Positions 52,672 through 61,828 of a stretch of 64,000 nt of DNA are shown in pieces. The notes beneath the pieces were generated by a model. The model made no database searches. It was not told where the DNA came from and saw only the letters and a list, made by a program, of their open reading frames with translations. Origin of the DNA: Thalassospira indica (GTDB lineage Bacteria > Pseudomonadota > Alphaproteobacteria > Rhodospirillales > Thalassospiraceae); contig NZ_CP031555.1 of NCBI RefSeq assembly GCF_003403095.1, positions 186,001 to 250,000 of the forward strand. The letters are read 5' to 3'. The translations under genes were made by a program, and so were the position numbers. How positions within the stretch are numbered: the first letter of the stretch is position 1; every line of letters starts with the position of its first letter.

Positions 52672-53644
52672 CCGCTTTTTCCTGCTTTTCGAAGGCAGCG
52701 GCAGGATCCCCATCCTCCCGGCGTATCATATGAATACGCAGGCGACGGATACGCCTTGGATCTGCATCAAGGACTTCGAACTGAATACCGCTTGGATGTT
52801 CAATCAATTCCCCACGCGCCGGAACGCGCCCCGCCAACGAGAAGACAAGCCCGCCAAGCGTGTCGATGTCTTCGTCTTCATCCTCGTCAAGCAGTCCAAA
52901 GGACAGCTTTTCTTCAAGGTCTTCAACCTCGAACCGGGCATCAGCGATATAGCAACCATCCGAAAGGCGGATAAGTTTCGGTGTCTGGTCGATATCGTGC
53001 TCGTCATCAATCTCGCCGACAATTTCTTCCACCAGATCCTCAATGGTGATCAAACCATCAATCCCGCCAAATTCATCAACGACAAGCGCCATGTGCGTGC
53101 GCGACAGCCGCATTTCCGACAGAAGATCAAGAACCCGAATGGCCGGCGACACGAACAAAACCCGACGCAGCAGTGACTGCAGGCTGAATTCCCGACCGGC
53201 AGCAACACAGCCCAGCACATCCTTGATGTGAACCATGCCGGCAATGTCATCAAGGGTATCGCCATACACCGGAAGCCGTGAATGGGCCTTCTTGACCATC
53301 ACTTCGACCAGTTCTTCAAGTGCGATGGTCTTGGGAACCGCCACAATATCGGCGCGCGGAATCATGACGTCTTCTGCCGTCATGTCGCGAAGTGCAATGA
53401 TGTTTTCAAACAGGGAACGTTCGTGCAGCGAGACCGGCTCTTCATCCTGTTCGGTCCGCTCGGCGAGTTCTTCAAGCGTATCGCTGAGCGAAGCTTCGCC
53501 GTTGCGGGATTTGCCACGCTTGAACCCCAAGGCCGAGGCCACGTTATCCCATAAGGAGCCGTTTTCAGCGTCCTGAATTGTATCCTCGCCAGTGCGAGGG
53601 CGCATACTCTCGTGGTCGTCGTCGCGTTGACTAGAGTCGTTCAT
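52664..53644 (-). CDS. CorC/HlyC-family CBS-domain protein
   Basis: A 326-residue soluble protein. Residues about 65 to 210 hold two CBS domains, with MTAEDVMIPRADIVAVPK near the first and FGGIDGLITIEDLVEEIVGEIDDE near the second. The last 100 residues are a CorC_HlyC transporter-associated domain, RLSDGCYIADARFEVEDLEE. The N-terminal membrane domain (DUF21) of the larger family members is absent, like E. coli CorC. It is tied to magnesium/cobalt efflux by family knowledge, not by this sequence. It sits between ybeY and lnt in the usual order. Confidence 0.9.
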   Translation of the reverse strand: MNDSSQRDDDHESMRPRTGEDTIQDAENGSLWDNVASALGFKRGKSRNGEASLSDTLEELAERTEQDEEPVSLHERSLFENIIALRDMTAEDVMIPRADIVAVPKTIALEELVEVMVKKAHSRLPVYGDTLDDIAGMVHIKDVLGCVAAGREFSLQSLLRRVLFVSPAIRVLDLLSEMRLSRTHMALVVDEFGGIDGLITIEDLVEEIVGEIDDEHDIDQTPKLIRLSDGCYIADARFEVEDLEEKLSFGLLDEDEDEDIDTLGGLVFSLAGRVPARGELIEHPSGIQFEVLDADPRRIRRLRIHMIRREDGDPAAAFEKQEKADD

Positions 53645-53684
53645 GGGTCGGGTTCGACATCCTTTAATTCAAACAAACCGTTAT

Positions 53685-54284
53685 CTAGTTAGGCTCATCT
53701 TCAATCGGTGCATAGGGATCATCAATCCCAAGTCCGGCAAGAATTTGACGTTCAAGCTCTTCCATCTCCTCGGCTTCATCATCAACCATATGATCGTAGC
53801 CGACAAGATGCAGCGTGCCATGAACTGCAAGATGAACAAGATGATTTTTCAGTGGCTTTTGCTGTTCGATGGCTTCACGTGCGCATGTTTCACGCGCAAT
53901 CACGATATCACCCAGCATAAGCGGCATATCAGGCGCCATCATAAACGCATCAGTATCCTCGGCACTTTCAAGGGCGGCAAAGGACAACACATTGGTCGGT
54001 TTGTCCTTGTCGCGATAATCACGATTGAGGATCTGAACCGATGCATCATCTGACAAACGCACCCCGATCTCGATCACCGGGGCAACCGATAGAAGCGATG
54101 CACCATCGCCTTCATCTTCGGTCCCGTCGGTCGGCACCGCGTTGTCATCCCAAAGGGCACCGTCGCCAAGCGCACCATCCAGGGCCGCGATCACGGCGGC
54201 TTCGATGGCCGCGATCTCGTCCTGATGCCAGTCGCCCGCTTCGACCTCAAGGTCCAGTTCAAGCGGTGCCGTCATCACCCGCAT
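53685..54284 (-). CDS. ybeY: Endoribonuclease YbeY
   Basis: YbeY is a zinc endoribonuclease of 16S rRNA maturation and quality control. The 199-residue product is longer than the E. coli form because of an acidic insert near residues 50-85. The metal site is in HLAVHGTLHLVGYDHMVDD near residue 150, with the three histidines spaced as Hx3Hx5H. LNRDYRDKDKPTNVLSFA near 108 is also conserved. The gene start overlaps the phoH end by 26 bases; ATG at 54275 is an alternative. Confidence 0.94.
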   Translation of the reverse strand: MRVMTAPLELDLEVEAGDWHQDEIAAIEAAVIAALDGALGDGALWDDNAVPTDGTEDEGDGASLLSVAPVIEIGVRLSDDASVQILNRDYRDKDKPTNVLSFAALESAEDTDAFMMAPDMPLMLGDIVIARETCAREAIEQQKPLKNHLVHLAVHGTLHLVGYDHMVDDEAEEMEELERQILAGLGIDDPYAPIEDEPN

Positions 54285-55362
54285 CCTTGGCAGCGCTGTC
54301 CTTGTCCCCGCGATAGCCCTTTTTCAGGCGATCACGCAGGGCATCCGCCGCGTCATAGGCCTGGACAATCTTGGTCACAAGGTGATGGCGCACCACGTCA
54401 CGCTGATCGAACTTGATCGTGGCAACACCTTTGACATCACCAATGGTTTCAAGTGCATCGCGCAAACCTGATTTCGTGCCATCGGGCAAATCGATCTGGG
54501 TCATGTCGCCGGTCACCACCATGCGCGATCCTTCGCCCAGACGGGTCAGGAACATTTTCATCTGCATCGGCGTGGTGTTTTGCGCCTCGTCCAGAATGAC
54601 AAAGGCGTGCGAAAGGGTACGACCACGCATGAAGGCCAGCGGGGCAACTTCGATCTCGCCACTTTCCATGCGTTTGATCACCACATCCCCCGGAAGCGTG
54701 TCATGCAGCGCGTCATAAAGCGGGCGCAGATACGGATCGACCTTGTCTTTCAGATCACCCGGCAAGAAGCCAAGGCGTTCACCGGCTTCGACCGCCGGTC
54801 GCGACAGAATAATACGATCCACCTGACCCAGAATAAACGCCTGCACCGCCATCGCGACCGCCAGATAGGTCTTACCAGTACCGGCCGGGCCGATGCCAAA
54901 GATCAGCTCGTTATCAAGGATCGCCTCGACATAGTCCTTCTGGCGTTTGGAGCGCGGCGAAATACGACGTTTTTTGGTCTGGATCGTCAAACGTGATGCA
55001 CCAAACATATCCTTGGTTTGGCCGCTCCAGGGATCGGTGTCGTCCGGTTCGGAAAGACGCACAGCACCTTCCACCGTTTCGACATCGATATGATCTATTT
55101 CCTTGTCACGCAGACGCGCATAAAGTTGCGCAAGAACCTTTTTGGCCTGTGCAACCTTGGCCGGATCACCGGCCAGCATCACCACAAGCCCGCGGCTTGA
55201 AACCTGTACACCGGTCCGTTCAGACAAACGCGTCAGATTTTCGGCCTGCGGGCCGTACAACACTTGCGCAATCGCGTTGTCCTGAAACTCGATCTGATCG
55301 GAATCCTTTGGGGCGTGTTTGGTTTTGGTGTTGGTCTTGCTTTTCGTAGGGGTGCCGCTCAC
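54259..55362 (-). CDS. PhoH-like ATPase
   Basis: A 367-residue cytosolic ATPase with an N-terminal KH-like domain and a C-terminal PhoH domain. Walker A is [19 protein letters not shown] near residue 155, then [22 protein letters not shown], Walker [14 protein letters not shown] near 250 and [18 protein letters not shown]. The start is GTG, overlapping the miaB stop as GTGA, with AAGGAACG upstream. RNA-related roles for this YbeZ type are known from the ybeY-ybeZ pairing, which is seen here. Confidence 0.94.
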   Translation of the reverse strand: MSGTPTKSKTNTKTKHAPKDSDQIEFQDNAIAQVLYGPQAENLTRLSERTGVQVSSRGLVVMLAGDPAKVAQAKKVLAQLYARLRDKEIDHIDVETVEGAVRLSEPDDTDPWSGQTKDMFGASRLTIQTKKRRISPRSKRQKDYVEAILDNELIFGIGPAGTGKTYLAVAMAVQAFILGQVDRIILSRPAVEAGERLGFLPGDLKDKVDPYLRPLYDALHDTLPGDVVIKRMESGEIEVAPLAFMRGRTLSHAFVILDEAQNTTPMQMKMFLTRLGEGSRMVVTGDMTQIDLPDGTKSGLRDALETIGDVKGVATIKFDQRDVVRHHLVTKIVQAYDAADALRDRLKKGYRGDKDSAAKDAGDDGTA

Positions 55363-56750
55363 GCAACGTTCCTTTCAGATTTCTGGTCGTTTCGGGTGGC
55401 GTCGACCAGTTCGCCGCCAAGGGAATTAGGCAGCGCTTCGGTGATTTTCAAGCGAACGATCTGTCCTAGGGCTGATTCAGGCAAACCGCTGACATGAACC
55501 GGCTGCATATAGGGGCTTTTGCCCACCAACTGGCCTTCATACTTACCCCGGCGTTCCAGAAGGACATCCATCTCCTTGCCAACACTGTTCTGGTTGAACA
55601 CCAACTGCTGTTCCGCCAGTAGCGCCTGCAGGCGCATGATGCGTTCGGTTTTGACTTTTTCAGGCACCTGCAGCTCCATCGCCGACGCCGGGGTACCCGG
55701 GCGCGGGCTGTATTTGAAACTAAACGCCTGAATGAAAGTGATGTCGCGCACGATTTCCATCGTGTCTTCGAAATCCTTGTCGGATTCACCAGGGAAGCCA
55801 ACGATAAAGTCCGAAGACAGTGCAAGGTCAGGGCAGACATCTTTCAGCCGCTTGGCGATATCACGATAATCCGCGTTGGTGTGTTTGCGGTTCATCGCCT
55901 GCAAAACACGGTCGCCACCGGCCTGAACCGGCAAATGCAGGAACGGCATCAGCTTTTTAAGATCGCGATGCGCCGAAATCAGATCCTCATCGACATCGCG
56001 CGGGTGCGAGGTGGTGTAACGAATGCGATCAAGCCCGTCGATTTCAGCCAGTTCACGCAACAACCGGCCCAGCGTCCATTCGCCGCCATTCGGTGCCTCG
56101 CCGTGATAGGCATTCACGTTCTGCCCCAACAGGGTCAGTTCACGCGTGCCATGGGCGACAAGCTGCTTGGCTTCGCGGATGACATCGGCACCGGGACGCG
56201 AATATTCCGCACCGCGGGTATAAGGCACAACACAGAACGTGCAGAACTTGTCACAGCCTTCCTGAATGGCCAGAAACGCTGAATAGCCCTGTTTTGAAAC
56301 CTGCTCTGGCAGATGATCAAACTTTTCTTCGGCTGGGAAGTCGGTATCGACGATGCGATTACGACCAACCGCGCGATTGGCACGGGCAACCATTTCCGGC
56401 AGGCGATGATAGGTCTGCGGACCAAACACCATATCGACCATCGGTTCGCGCTTCATCAATTCGGCCCCTTCGGCCTGCGCGACGCATCCGGCAACGGCGA
56501 CAATCATCTTGTCGCCGCCATTGGCTTCCTTGGCTTCCTTGTGCTTGCGCACGCGGCCCAGATCGGAAAATACCTTTTCGGCGGCCTTTTCGCGGATATG
56601 GCAGGTATTGAGGATGACCATATCGGCCCCCTCGGCACTGTCGACCGGCTGGTAACCCAGCGGCGCCAGAACATCCTGCATGCGCTGGCTGTCATAGACA
56701 TTCATCTGACAGCCATATGTTTTTACAAAAAGTTTCTTCGGTTCAGTCAC
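55359..56750 (-). CDS. miaB: tRNA-2-methylthio-N6-dimethylallyladenosine synthase MiaB
   Basis: A radical-SAM enzyme that adds the methylthio group to i6A37 of tRNAs. The 463-residue product has the UPF0004 domain with [15 protein letters not shown] near residue 10 and [13 protein letters not shown] near 48, giving the auxiliary cluster cysteines. The radical-SAM motif follows as [17 protein letters not shown] near 155 (CxxxCxxC). A C-terminal TRAM domain with [17 protein letters not shown] completes it. The start is GTG; 56750 gives the family N-terminus [13 protein letters not shown], and another GTG at 56798 adds 16 residues. Confidence 0.95.
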   Translation of the reverse strand: MTEPKKLFVKTYGCQMNVYDSQRMQDVLAPLGYQPVDSAEGADMVILNTCHIREKAAEKVFSDLGRVRKHKEAKEANGGDKMIVAVAGCVAQAEGAELMKREPMVDMVFGPQTYHRLPEMVARANRAVGRNRIVDTDFPAEEKFDHLPEQVSKQGYSAFLAIQEGCDKFCTFCVVPYTRGAEYSRPGADVIREAKQLVAHGTRELTLLGQNVNAYHGEAPNGGEWTLGRLLRELAEIDGLDRIRYTTSHPRDVDEDLISAHRDLKKLMPFLHLPVQAGGDRVLQAMNRKHTNADYRDIAKRLKDVCPDLALSSDFIVGFPGESDKDFEDTMEIVRDITFIQAFSFKYSPRPGTPASAMELQVPEKVKTERIMRLQALLAEQQLVFNQNSVGKEMDVLLERRGKYEGQLVGKSPYMQPVHVSGLPESALGQIVRLKITEALPNSLGGELVDATRNDQKSERNVA

Positions 56751-56919
56751 GCCAGATCCGTTTCGCTCTCTCAAAACGCCGAAAAGCGGTGTGATCACTC
56801 ACACCGCGCCTGAGTTCCGAACAATCGGTGATCGGAACTCCTCGGACATCTCGTTATCTGAAATCCCGGTCAGGTGAAACCGAATTTCACATCAACCGGG
56901 GCATTATACGGCAAAACGG

Positions 56920-57825
56920 TCAGGAGCCGAACTGTCGATCCGGACCAAACAGTCGAAAATCTTCCGAAATGATCGCAAGCGGCGAAAACCCAATCAGCTC
57001 GCCCGAAAGATCGCTGTCAATCAACTGAACCGGCACACCCTGATGCAGGCCACGCAAAGCTGCCTGATGTCCCTGGGCAACGCGGGCTTCACACATCCGG
57101 GCAAGTTCCTTGCGTGATCCGGCCGCATCTGCCAGCGTCACGGGTGAATGGACGACAATCTCGACCGTCACCTTGCCAAGCGCGAGAAACTGCCACAAAT
57201 GCGGTGCCAAGTCCATATCCCCGTACCAGGAATAAAATGCCCGCAAATCGCGACCAATCGGCGCGCCGTCAAGACGGGTGGCGGCAATCGAAATCGGCTG
57301 GAATTTGACCGGCGATCCATCCGGCATAACCCGCTCTGCCGCGGCAAACAGGGTCGACTTAAACGGCAACACCCGGTTACCATCGTTGCTTGTCCCTTCC
57401 GGGAACAGGATCAGTTTGTCACCATTTCCCAAACGCTGGCTCAGTTGATCGTTCTGTTCACGGGATCGGGTTGCACGGCGTTCGATAAAGGTGGTGCGTG
57501 AAAGTTTGGCGAGCAAACCAAACACCGGCCAGTCGGCGACTTCGGTCTTGGCGATAAAGCTGCCACGGGTCAAAGCACCCAGCACCGGGATATCAAGATA
57601 GGATGCGTGATTGGCAACGATAACGCCCGGCCCGTCCATCATATCAACGCCCGAAACCCGAACTTCGATATGCAGGATGCGAAGGCAAAGTGCGTGATAG
57701 AACCGCGGCAATTCTTCAGCCAGCTTCAAGCGTGCTGCAATGGCAACGATCTGCACCGGCAAAAAAACCAGTGTCAGAAGCACATAGGCCATCAGGCGGA
57801 TGGCAGCGCACCCATAGCAGTTCAC
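56920..57825 (-). CDS. olsA: Lyso-ornithine-lipid / 1-acylglycerol acyltransferase OlsA
   Basis: A 301-residue inner-membrane acyltransferase of the PlsC family. The HxxxxD motif is VANHASYLDIPVLG near residue 90, and the FPEGT motif is LILFPEGTSNDGNRVLPF near 160. The N-terminus has a membrane helix. It begins with GTG overlapping the stop of the GNAT gene at 57822-57825, the usual olsB-olsA coupling. In Sinorhizobium OlsB N-acylates ornithine and OlsA adds the second acyl group. A general lysophosphatidate role is possible too. Confidence 0.82.
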   Translation of the reverse strand: MNCYGCAAIRLMAYVLLTLVFLPVQIVAIAARLKLAEELPRFYHALCLRILHIEVRVSGVDMMDGPGVIVANHASYLDIPVLGALTRGSFIAKTEVADWPVFGLLAKLSRTTFIERRATRSREQNDQLSQRLGNGDKLILFPEGTSNDGNRVLPFKSTLFAAAERVMPDGSPVKFQPISIAATRLDGAPIGRDLRAFYSWYGDMDLAPHLWQFLALGKVTVEIVVHSPVTLADAAGSRKELARMCEARVAQGHQAALRGLHQGVPVQLIDSDLSGELIGFSPLAIISEDFRLFGPDRQFGS

Positions 57826-58616
57826 GATACCCTCGCGGTACGTTCGTAATGCTTGTAATAGCGATCAGTTACCTTTTCGGTCGGCAACACGATGCAAATG
57901 TCGGTGGTGTTGAACTGATGGTCGACCACCGCCCCGTCACCGACAAAACCACCCAGACGCAGATAGCCCTTGATCAGTGGCGGCAAATCACGAAGTGCTT
58001 GGCGCTGATCAATGCCATCGATCTCGGCACGCATCATTGGCTCGTAACGATCAGCAATCGCACGCGGACGCATGTCTTCGGGGGCAAGGTGATTGTGATG
58101 CAGATAGGTCAGGACATCCTTGAAGGCATCCGGATCGGTGCCATGGAAGGACGCGCAGCCAAACATCAGTTTGATGTCGTATTTGAAAACATAGGCCGCG
58201 ATCCCCTGCCACAGAAGCTGCAAGGTCGGCATGGTGCGGTATTCGGCTTCGACACAGGAACGACCCAGTTCCATGATCTCGCCGGTATCTTTCACCGCAT
58301 TAAGCATGCTTTCTATATGGTATTCATCAGCACTGTAAAAGCCGCCATGCTCGTTGGCTACTGACTGGCGCAGTAGGCGATAGGTACCAACAACCGCATC
58401 GGCACCGGCACCGCGATTGTGATCGAGAACAAGCAGATGATCGCAGAGCGGATCATAGTGATCGAAGTCGCGCTTTTCGGCTGCCATTTCCTCGGTCGGT
58501 TTGGCGCCGCGTTCTTCATAGAACACTTTGTAGCGAAGCTTCTGGCTGGCGAGAATTTCGTTTTCATTCTCGGCAAGGCGAACCTCAAGCCGCTGAAGCT
58601 GTTTTTCGTCACGCAT
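57822..58616 (-). CDS. olsB: Ornithine N-acyltransferase OlsB
   Basis: A 264-residue GNAT-like acyl-ACP acyltransferase that makes 3-hydroxyacyl-ornithine, the first step of ornithine lipid. RLAENENEILASQKLRYKVFYEE is the family N-terminal block, followed by DFDHYDPLCDHLLVLD, VGTYRLLRQ and the GRSCVEAEYRTM region near 145. FGCASFHGTDPDAFKDVL and YLRLGGFVGDGAVVDHQFNTTD follow. The ATG at 58616 follows GAAAGGG; an upstream in-frame start extends into the fur terminator. Its stop overlaps the olsA start. Confidence 0.88.
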   Translation of the reverse strand: MRDEKQLQRLEVRLAENENEILASQKLRYKVFYEERGAKPTEEMAAEKRDFDHYDPLCDHLLVLDHNRGAGADAVVGTYRLLRQSVANEHGGFYSADEYHIESMLNAVKDTGEIMELGRSCVEAEYRTMPTLQLLWQGIAAYVFKYDIKLMFGCASFHGTDPDAFKDVLTYLHHNHLAPEDMRPRAIADRYEPMMRAEIDGIDQRQALRDLPPLIKGYLRLGGFVGDGAVVDHQFNTTDICIVLPTEKVTDRYYKHYERTARVS

Positions 58617-58709
58617 GACAACACCCTTTCGTTCAACTGCACGGATTTTGCGCAAGAACGGCGTGAAGAGCGAGTGAAGGCTTTGTGAAGAACAGGTAAC
58701 AAAATTATG

Positions 58710-58741
58710 AAGGCCACTTGCCTGTTTCAGCAAGTGGCCTT
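58710..58741 (-). terminator. Hairpin terminator of fur
   Basis: AAGGCCACTTGC (58710-58721) and GCAAGTGGCCTT (58730-58741) form a perfect 12-bp stem with an 8-base loop. On the minus strand an AT-rich CATAATTTTG follows. It sits 37 bases after fur. Confidence 0.85.
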
Positions 58742-58778
58742 AAAAAGTGTAAGTTCAGTGCGCGATTGAACGACGGAA

Positions 58779-59201
58779 TTACTTGCCGTCTTTCAAAGGA
58801 ACACCGTAAAGCTCAAGACGATGCCCCACCAGACGGAAGCCCAGTTCCTTGGCGATCTCTTCCTGAAGCTTTTCGATTTTGTCGTTCGAAAACTCGATCA
58901 CTTCGCCCGAACGCATGTCGATCAGGTGATCGTGATGTTCTTCGGTCAGTTCCTCGTAACGCGCACGGCCATCGCCGAAATCATGTTTTTCAAGGATGTC
59001 CGCCTCTTCGAACAGGCGCACGGTACGATATACGGTCGCAATCGAAATCTTCGGATCAATGTCGGTCGCCCGACGATAAACCAGTTCAACGTCCGGGTGG
59101 TCTTCGGACTCAGAGAGCACACGGGCAATCACCCGGCGTTGGCCCGTCATTTTCAGGCCCGCGTCGATGCATTTCTGCTCGATAGTTGATTCTGCAAGCA
59201 T
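58779..59201 (-). CDS. fur: Ferric uptake regulator Fur
   Basis: A 140-residue metal-sensing repressor. The winged helix includes GLKMTGQRRVIARVLSES near residue 13 and PKISIATVYRTVRLFEEADIL near 47. The metal-binding turn is EELTEEHHDHLIDMRSGEV near 80, with the HHDH motif. The classical C-terminal CxxC cysteines are absent, which occurs in alphaproteobacterial Fur. The start is ATG at 59201; an upstream frame adds residues unlike Fur. In Rhizobiales this branch can respond to manganese (Mur); here the Fur-like boxes near the importer favour iron. Confidence 0.93.
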   Translation of the reverse strand: MLAESTIEQKCIDAGLKMTGQRRVIARVLSESEDHPDVELVYRRATDIDPKISIATVYRTVRLFEEADILEKHDFGDGRARYEELTEEHHDHLIDMRSGEVIEFSNDKIEKLQEEIAKELGFRLVGHRLELYGVPLKDGK

Positions 59202-59454
59202 TGTCTTGTTTCTCGTTTCCGTTTCCGGTTCCACCTGTCCCCAGCCGAGACGTGTCTCTGGCGTCGATCTCTTGTGGCTCAATATTGAAAAATCCGCCAC
59301 ATATCGCAAGGTTGAATTCGCGATAAATTCCGCTTCCTGTAGATCGCCGGTACTAACACCCTGCAATCACAATCATATCGGCATTCTTCTGGCCACTTGC
59401 TACCTGCGATGAAGGGCGCTACTTCAAAGTTACGCATCAAGGCAGGAGACCAAC

Positions 59455-59703
59455 ATGGCCACCGTAACCCCCGACCATAAAATAGACATCACAAACGACG
59501 TCTGCCCGATGACATTTGTGCGCACCCGCCTCAAACTTGAAACCATGACACCGGGTCAGGTTCTGGAGGTTACCCTTGGCGCTGGTGAACCGTTAAACAA
59601 CGTTCCGCGCTCGGTAACCGAGATGGGCGACGAAGTCGTCGAACTGGCCGAAATCACTGATACACCGGGAACCTACCGACTCATAATCCGCAAGGGATCA
59701 TAA
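59455..59703 (+). CDS. TusA-family sulfurtransferase
   Basis: An 82-residue sulfur-carrier protein. The persulfide cysteine is in DITNDVCPMTFVRTRLKLE near residue 18, where the family CPxP appears as CPMT. The rest, MTPGQVLEVTLGAGEPLNNVPRSV, forms the usual alpha-beta sandwich. It probably passes sulfur to a tRNA or cofactor pathway. ATG at 59455 follows GGCAGGAGACC. It is divergent from fur, with which it shares a 250-base intergenic region. Confidence 0.9.
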   Translation: MATVTPDHKIDITNDVCPMTFVRTRLKLETMTPGQVLEVTLGAGEPLNNVPRSVTEMGDEVVELAEITDTPGTYRLIIRKGS

Positions 59704-59869
59704 AACCGCCAGTTCCGATGCAGGCTTACACTACAACAGGTTGGCGCTCAAAACCACACTCATTATGTGGGTATAATCGATTAAAATTGTTCCAGATTAC
59801 CTAACACCCTATTGGCAAACAAAAATTCCTGCCATAGATCGAAAAGGTCAACGGCGTCGAAAAAATTAT

Positions 59870-60388
59870 CTAGATCAGTCGTTCGAGGACCAAGGCATCA
59901 ACTTTTCGGCCATCGGGCCGGGCATAGTAGCCCTTGCGACGCCCGATTTCGGCAAAGCCGTTCTGACGATAAAGCGCAATCGCGCCATCATTATCGACTG
60001 CGACTTCCAGCAAGATGCGGTTAACACCCGCCGCCACGAGGCGACCCTTGACCGCATCAAGCAATGCGCGTCCAACCCCCATGCGCCGGGCGTCCGGGGC
60101 AACCGTGATGGTATTGATTTCCGCCTCATCGAGCACAGTCTGCATCAGAACAAAGCCAAGTGGCTGGTCTTTCGCATTTTTGGCCTGATCGCCGGGTCGA
60201 TAAGCCAGAATGCCAAACGCACCGGGCACATCAAGCAACCGGATAATCGCATCCTCATCCCAGGCATCATCAAACCCCTCGGCATGAAGCGCACTTGCCA
60301 CCGTCGCAAAGGCCGCCGTCAAAGGCACCAGCACAATCTGCGAGGCATCATAACCAGAACTGCCATCGTTGGAATTGGCCGGGCTCAT
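59870..60388 (-). CDS. rimI: Ribosomal-protein-alanine N-acetyltransferase RimI
   Basis: A 172-residue GNAT acetyltransferase. The acetyl-CoA loop is INTITVAPDARRMGVGRALLDAV near residue 100 and the C-terminal LYRQNGFAEIGRRKGYYARPDG is the RimI pattern with the tyrosine near the active site. It begins at an ATG that overlaps the tsaB stop as ATGA, the very common tsaB-rimI pair. It acetylates the N-terminus of S18 in E. coli. An in-frame upstream start lies inside tsaB. Confidence 0.92.
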   Translation of the reverse strand: MSPANSNDGSSGYDASQIVLVPLTAAFATVASALHAEGFDDAWDEDAIIRLLDVPGAFGILAYRPGDQAKNAKDQPLGFVLMQTVLDEAEINTITVAPDARRMGVGRALLDAVKGRLVAAGVNRILLEVAVDNDGAIALYRQNGFAEIGRRKGYYARPDGRKVDALVLERLI

Positions 60389-61158
60389 TTCTTTTTCTGC
60401 GGTCCCTGATCTTCGATGCGTCTTGCATCTGGCGCGCGCAGGTAAAGCGGCACCGGCGCCAGGTTTTCTCCGGTTTCCCAACGTGCGGCCGCGATCCTTG
60501 CCACATTGCCCGCCCGCGGAAGGCCGGGTGCGGTGCAATCATAAAAGGCGTCCGGCGCATGGGCGGCTGCGGTCAGAAGGCGCGGGGTCGCATCCCCGGC
60601 AAGCAAGGTATCACCGGGTGGCGCCATCATCAGGGCCTGACGCGGGGCGACACATTCGGCATTGCTAAGCGGGCGTTTTTTGCCATCAAAGGCCTGGGCA
60701 AAGATCTCGTTTCGTTTGCTATCAAGCGCGACCAGGATGTTGCGGCCCTGATGATCGCGCTCCGTCACGCCATAGGCGACCGCTTCAAGCGAACTGACGC
60801 CGACCACCGGGATCTTGCGCGCCAGACCAAGCGCACGCGCCGTCGAAAGGCCAATACGCATGCCGGTAAACGCCCCCGGACCAACCGTCACCGCAATCCC
60901 GTCAAGATCGACAAGGTCGACTTTCGCGGTCTCAAGCGTCTTGGCAATGAAACCCATCAGGTGCTCTGCCTGACCGCGTTCCATATCTTCATAAAGTTCG
61001 CCTTTGACCTCGCCATTTATCAAGACGGCCGTCGACAGCGACGTTGATGCCGTATCAATCGCCAAAATTGTCGGACCGGACTTTTCCGCCTTTGTCTTTG
61101 CAGCGTCTGATGCGCTATGGTCGGCGCGATCTGATATGCGCGACTGTCCAGTCAGCAT
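60385..61158 (-). CDS. tsaB: tRNA threonylcarbamoyladenosine biosynthesis protein TsaB
   Basis: TsaB is the ASKHA-fold partner of TsaD needed for t6A37 in tRNA. The 257-residue product has ILAIDTASTSLSTAVLING near residue 33, then AVTVGPGAFTGMRIGLSTARALG near 92 and a C-terminal domain ending with YLRAPDARRIE. The first 30 residues are an extra charged stretch. The start is ATG at 61158 (AAGAAG upstream); a TTG at 61185 lies in frame. rimI overlaps it by 4 bases. Confidence 0.93.
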   Translation of the reverse strand: MLTGQSRISDRADHSASDAAKTKAEKSGPTILAIDTASTSLSTAVLINGEVKGELYEDMERGQAEHLMGFIAKTLETAKVDLVDLDGIAVTVGPGAFTGMRIGLSTARALGLARKIPVVGVSSLEAVAYGVTERDHQGRNILVALDSKRNEIFAQAFDGKKRPLSNAECVAPRQALMMAPPGDTLLAGDATPRLLTAAAHAPDAFYDCTAPGLPRAGNVARIAAARWETGENLAPVPLYLRAPDARRIEDQGPQKKK

Positions 61159-61204
61159 CTTCTTTATGTAATCGGTGAACGACAAGAACAGGGAGCCTCC
61201 GGCG

Positions 61205-61765
61205 ATGGCGCTGGTCGAAATTACGCCTTACGAATATGATGTCGAAATTGATATCGTCTATGCCACGGATCGCAATTTCACCGGGGCACCGATTTATACA
61301 CGACCTGCCTGCTATCTTCACGCGGATGCCGCTACCTGTCTGAAAAAGGCCGCCGCCATGGCGCGTCGTCAGGGGGTGAAATTACGCATTCTTGATGCGT
61401 TTCGTCCTCAGGAAGCCCAACGGGCCCTTTGGAACCATTCGCCCAACCCCGATTTCGTCGCCAATCCGGATTTCGGATCGCCACATGGTCGTGGTGTGGC
61501 CATTGATCTAACGCTGATTGATCAAAACGGCAAGGAACTGGATATGGGGGCAGGGTTTGATGAAATGCATATCCGGTCCTATCACGGCTCTGATTTGATC
61601 TCCAAAGAGGCCGAAGCCAACCGCTTCCTGCTGCTTGGCATTATGGTCAGCGCCGGGTTCGAATATTACGATCATGAATGGTGGCACTATCAGTTGCCAA
61701 ACGCACGGGCGCGCTATCCGCTGTTTTCCGACAGTTCGCTGCCCGAACCAATGATGGTCAAATAA
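61205..61765 (+). CDS. D-alanyl-D-alanine dipeptidase, VanX/DdpX family
   Basis: A 186-residue M15D zinc peptidase that splits free D-Ala-D-Ala. The opening YEYDVEIDIVYATDRNFTG and LDAFRPQEAQRALW lead to the metal ligands in GSPHGRGVAIDLTL (HxxxxxxD) near residue 103 and the third ligand in DHEWWHYQL near 158, with the catalytic Glu. It has no signal peptide and acts in the cytosol, like DdpX, probably in cell-wall turnover. ATG at 61205 follows GGGAGCC. It is divergent from tsaB. Confidence 0.9.
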   Translation: MALVEITPYEYDVEIDIVYATDRNFTGAPIYTRPACYLHADAATCLKKAAAMARRQGVKLRILDAFRPQEAQRALWNHSPNPDFVANPDFGSPHGRGVAIDLTLIDQNGKELDMGAGFDEMHIRSYHGSDLISKEAEANRFLLLGIMVSAGFEYYDHEWWHYQLPNARARYPLFSDSSLPEPMMVK

Positions 61766-61767
61766 AC

Positions 61768-61800
61768 AAAATGGCGGTGCATTGCGGCACCGCCATTTTT
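61768..61800. terminator. Bidirectional terminator
   Basis: AAAATGGCGGTGC (61768-61780) pairs with GCACCGCCATTTT (61787-61799) around a 6-base loop, with further T beyond. It separates the convergent dipeptidase and ABC transporter genes. Confidence 0.92.
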
Positions 61801-61828
61801 CAATTCCAAGGCCCGCAAACGATCAAAC

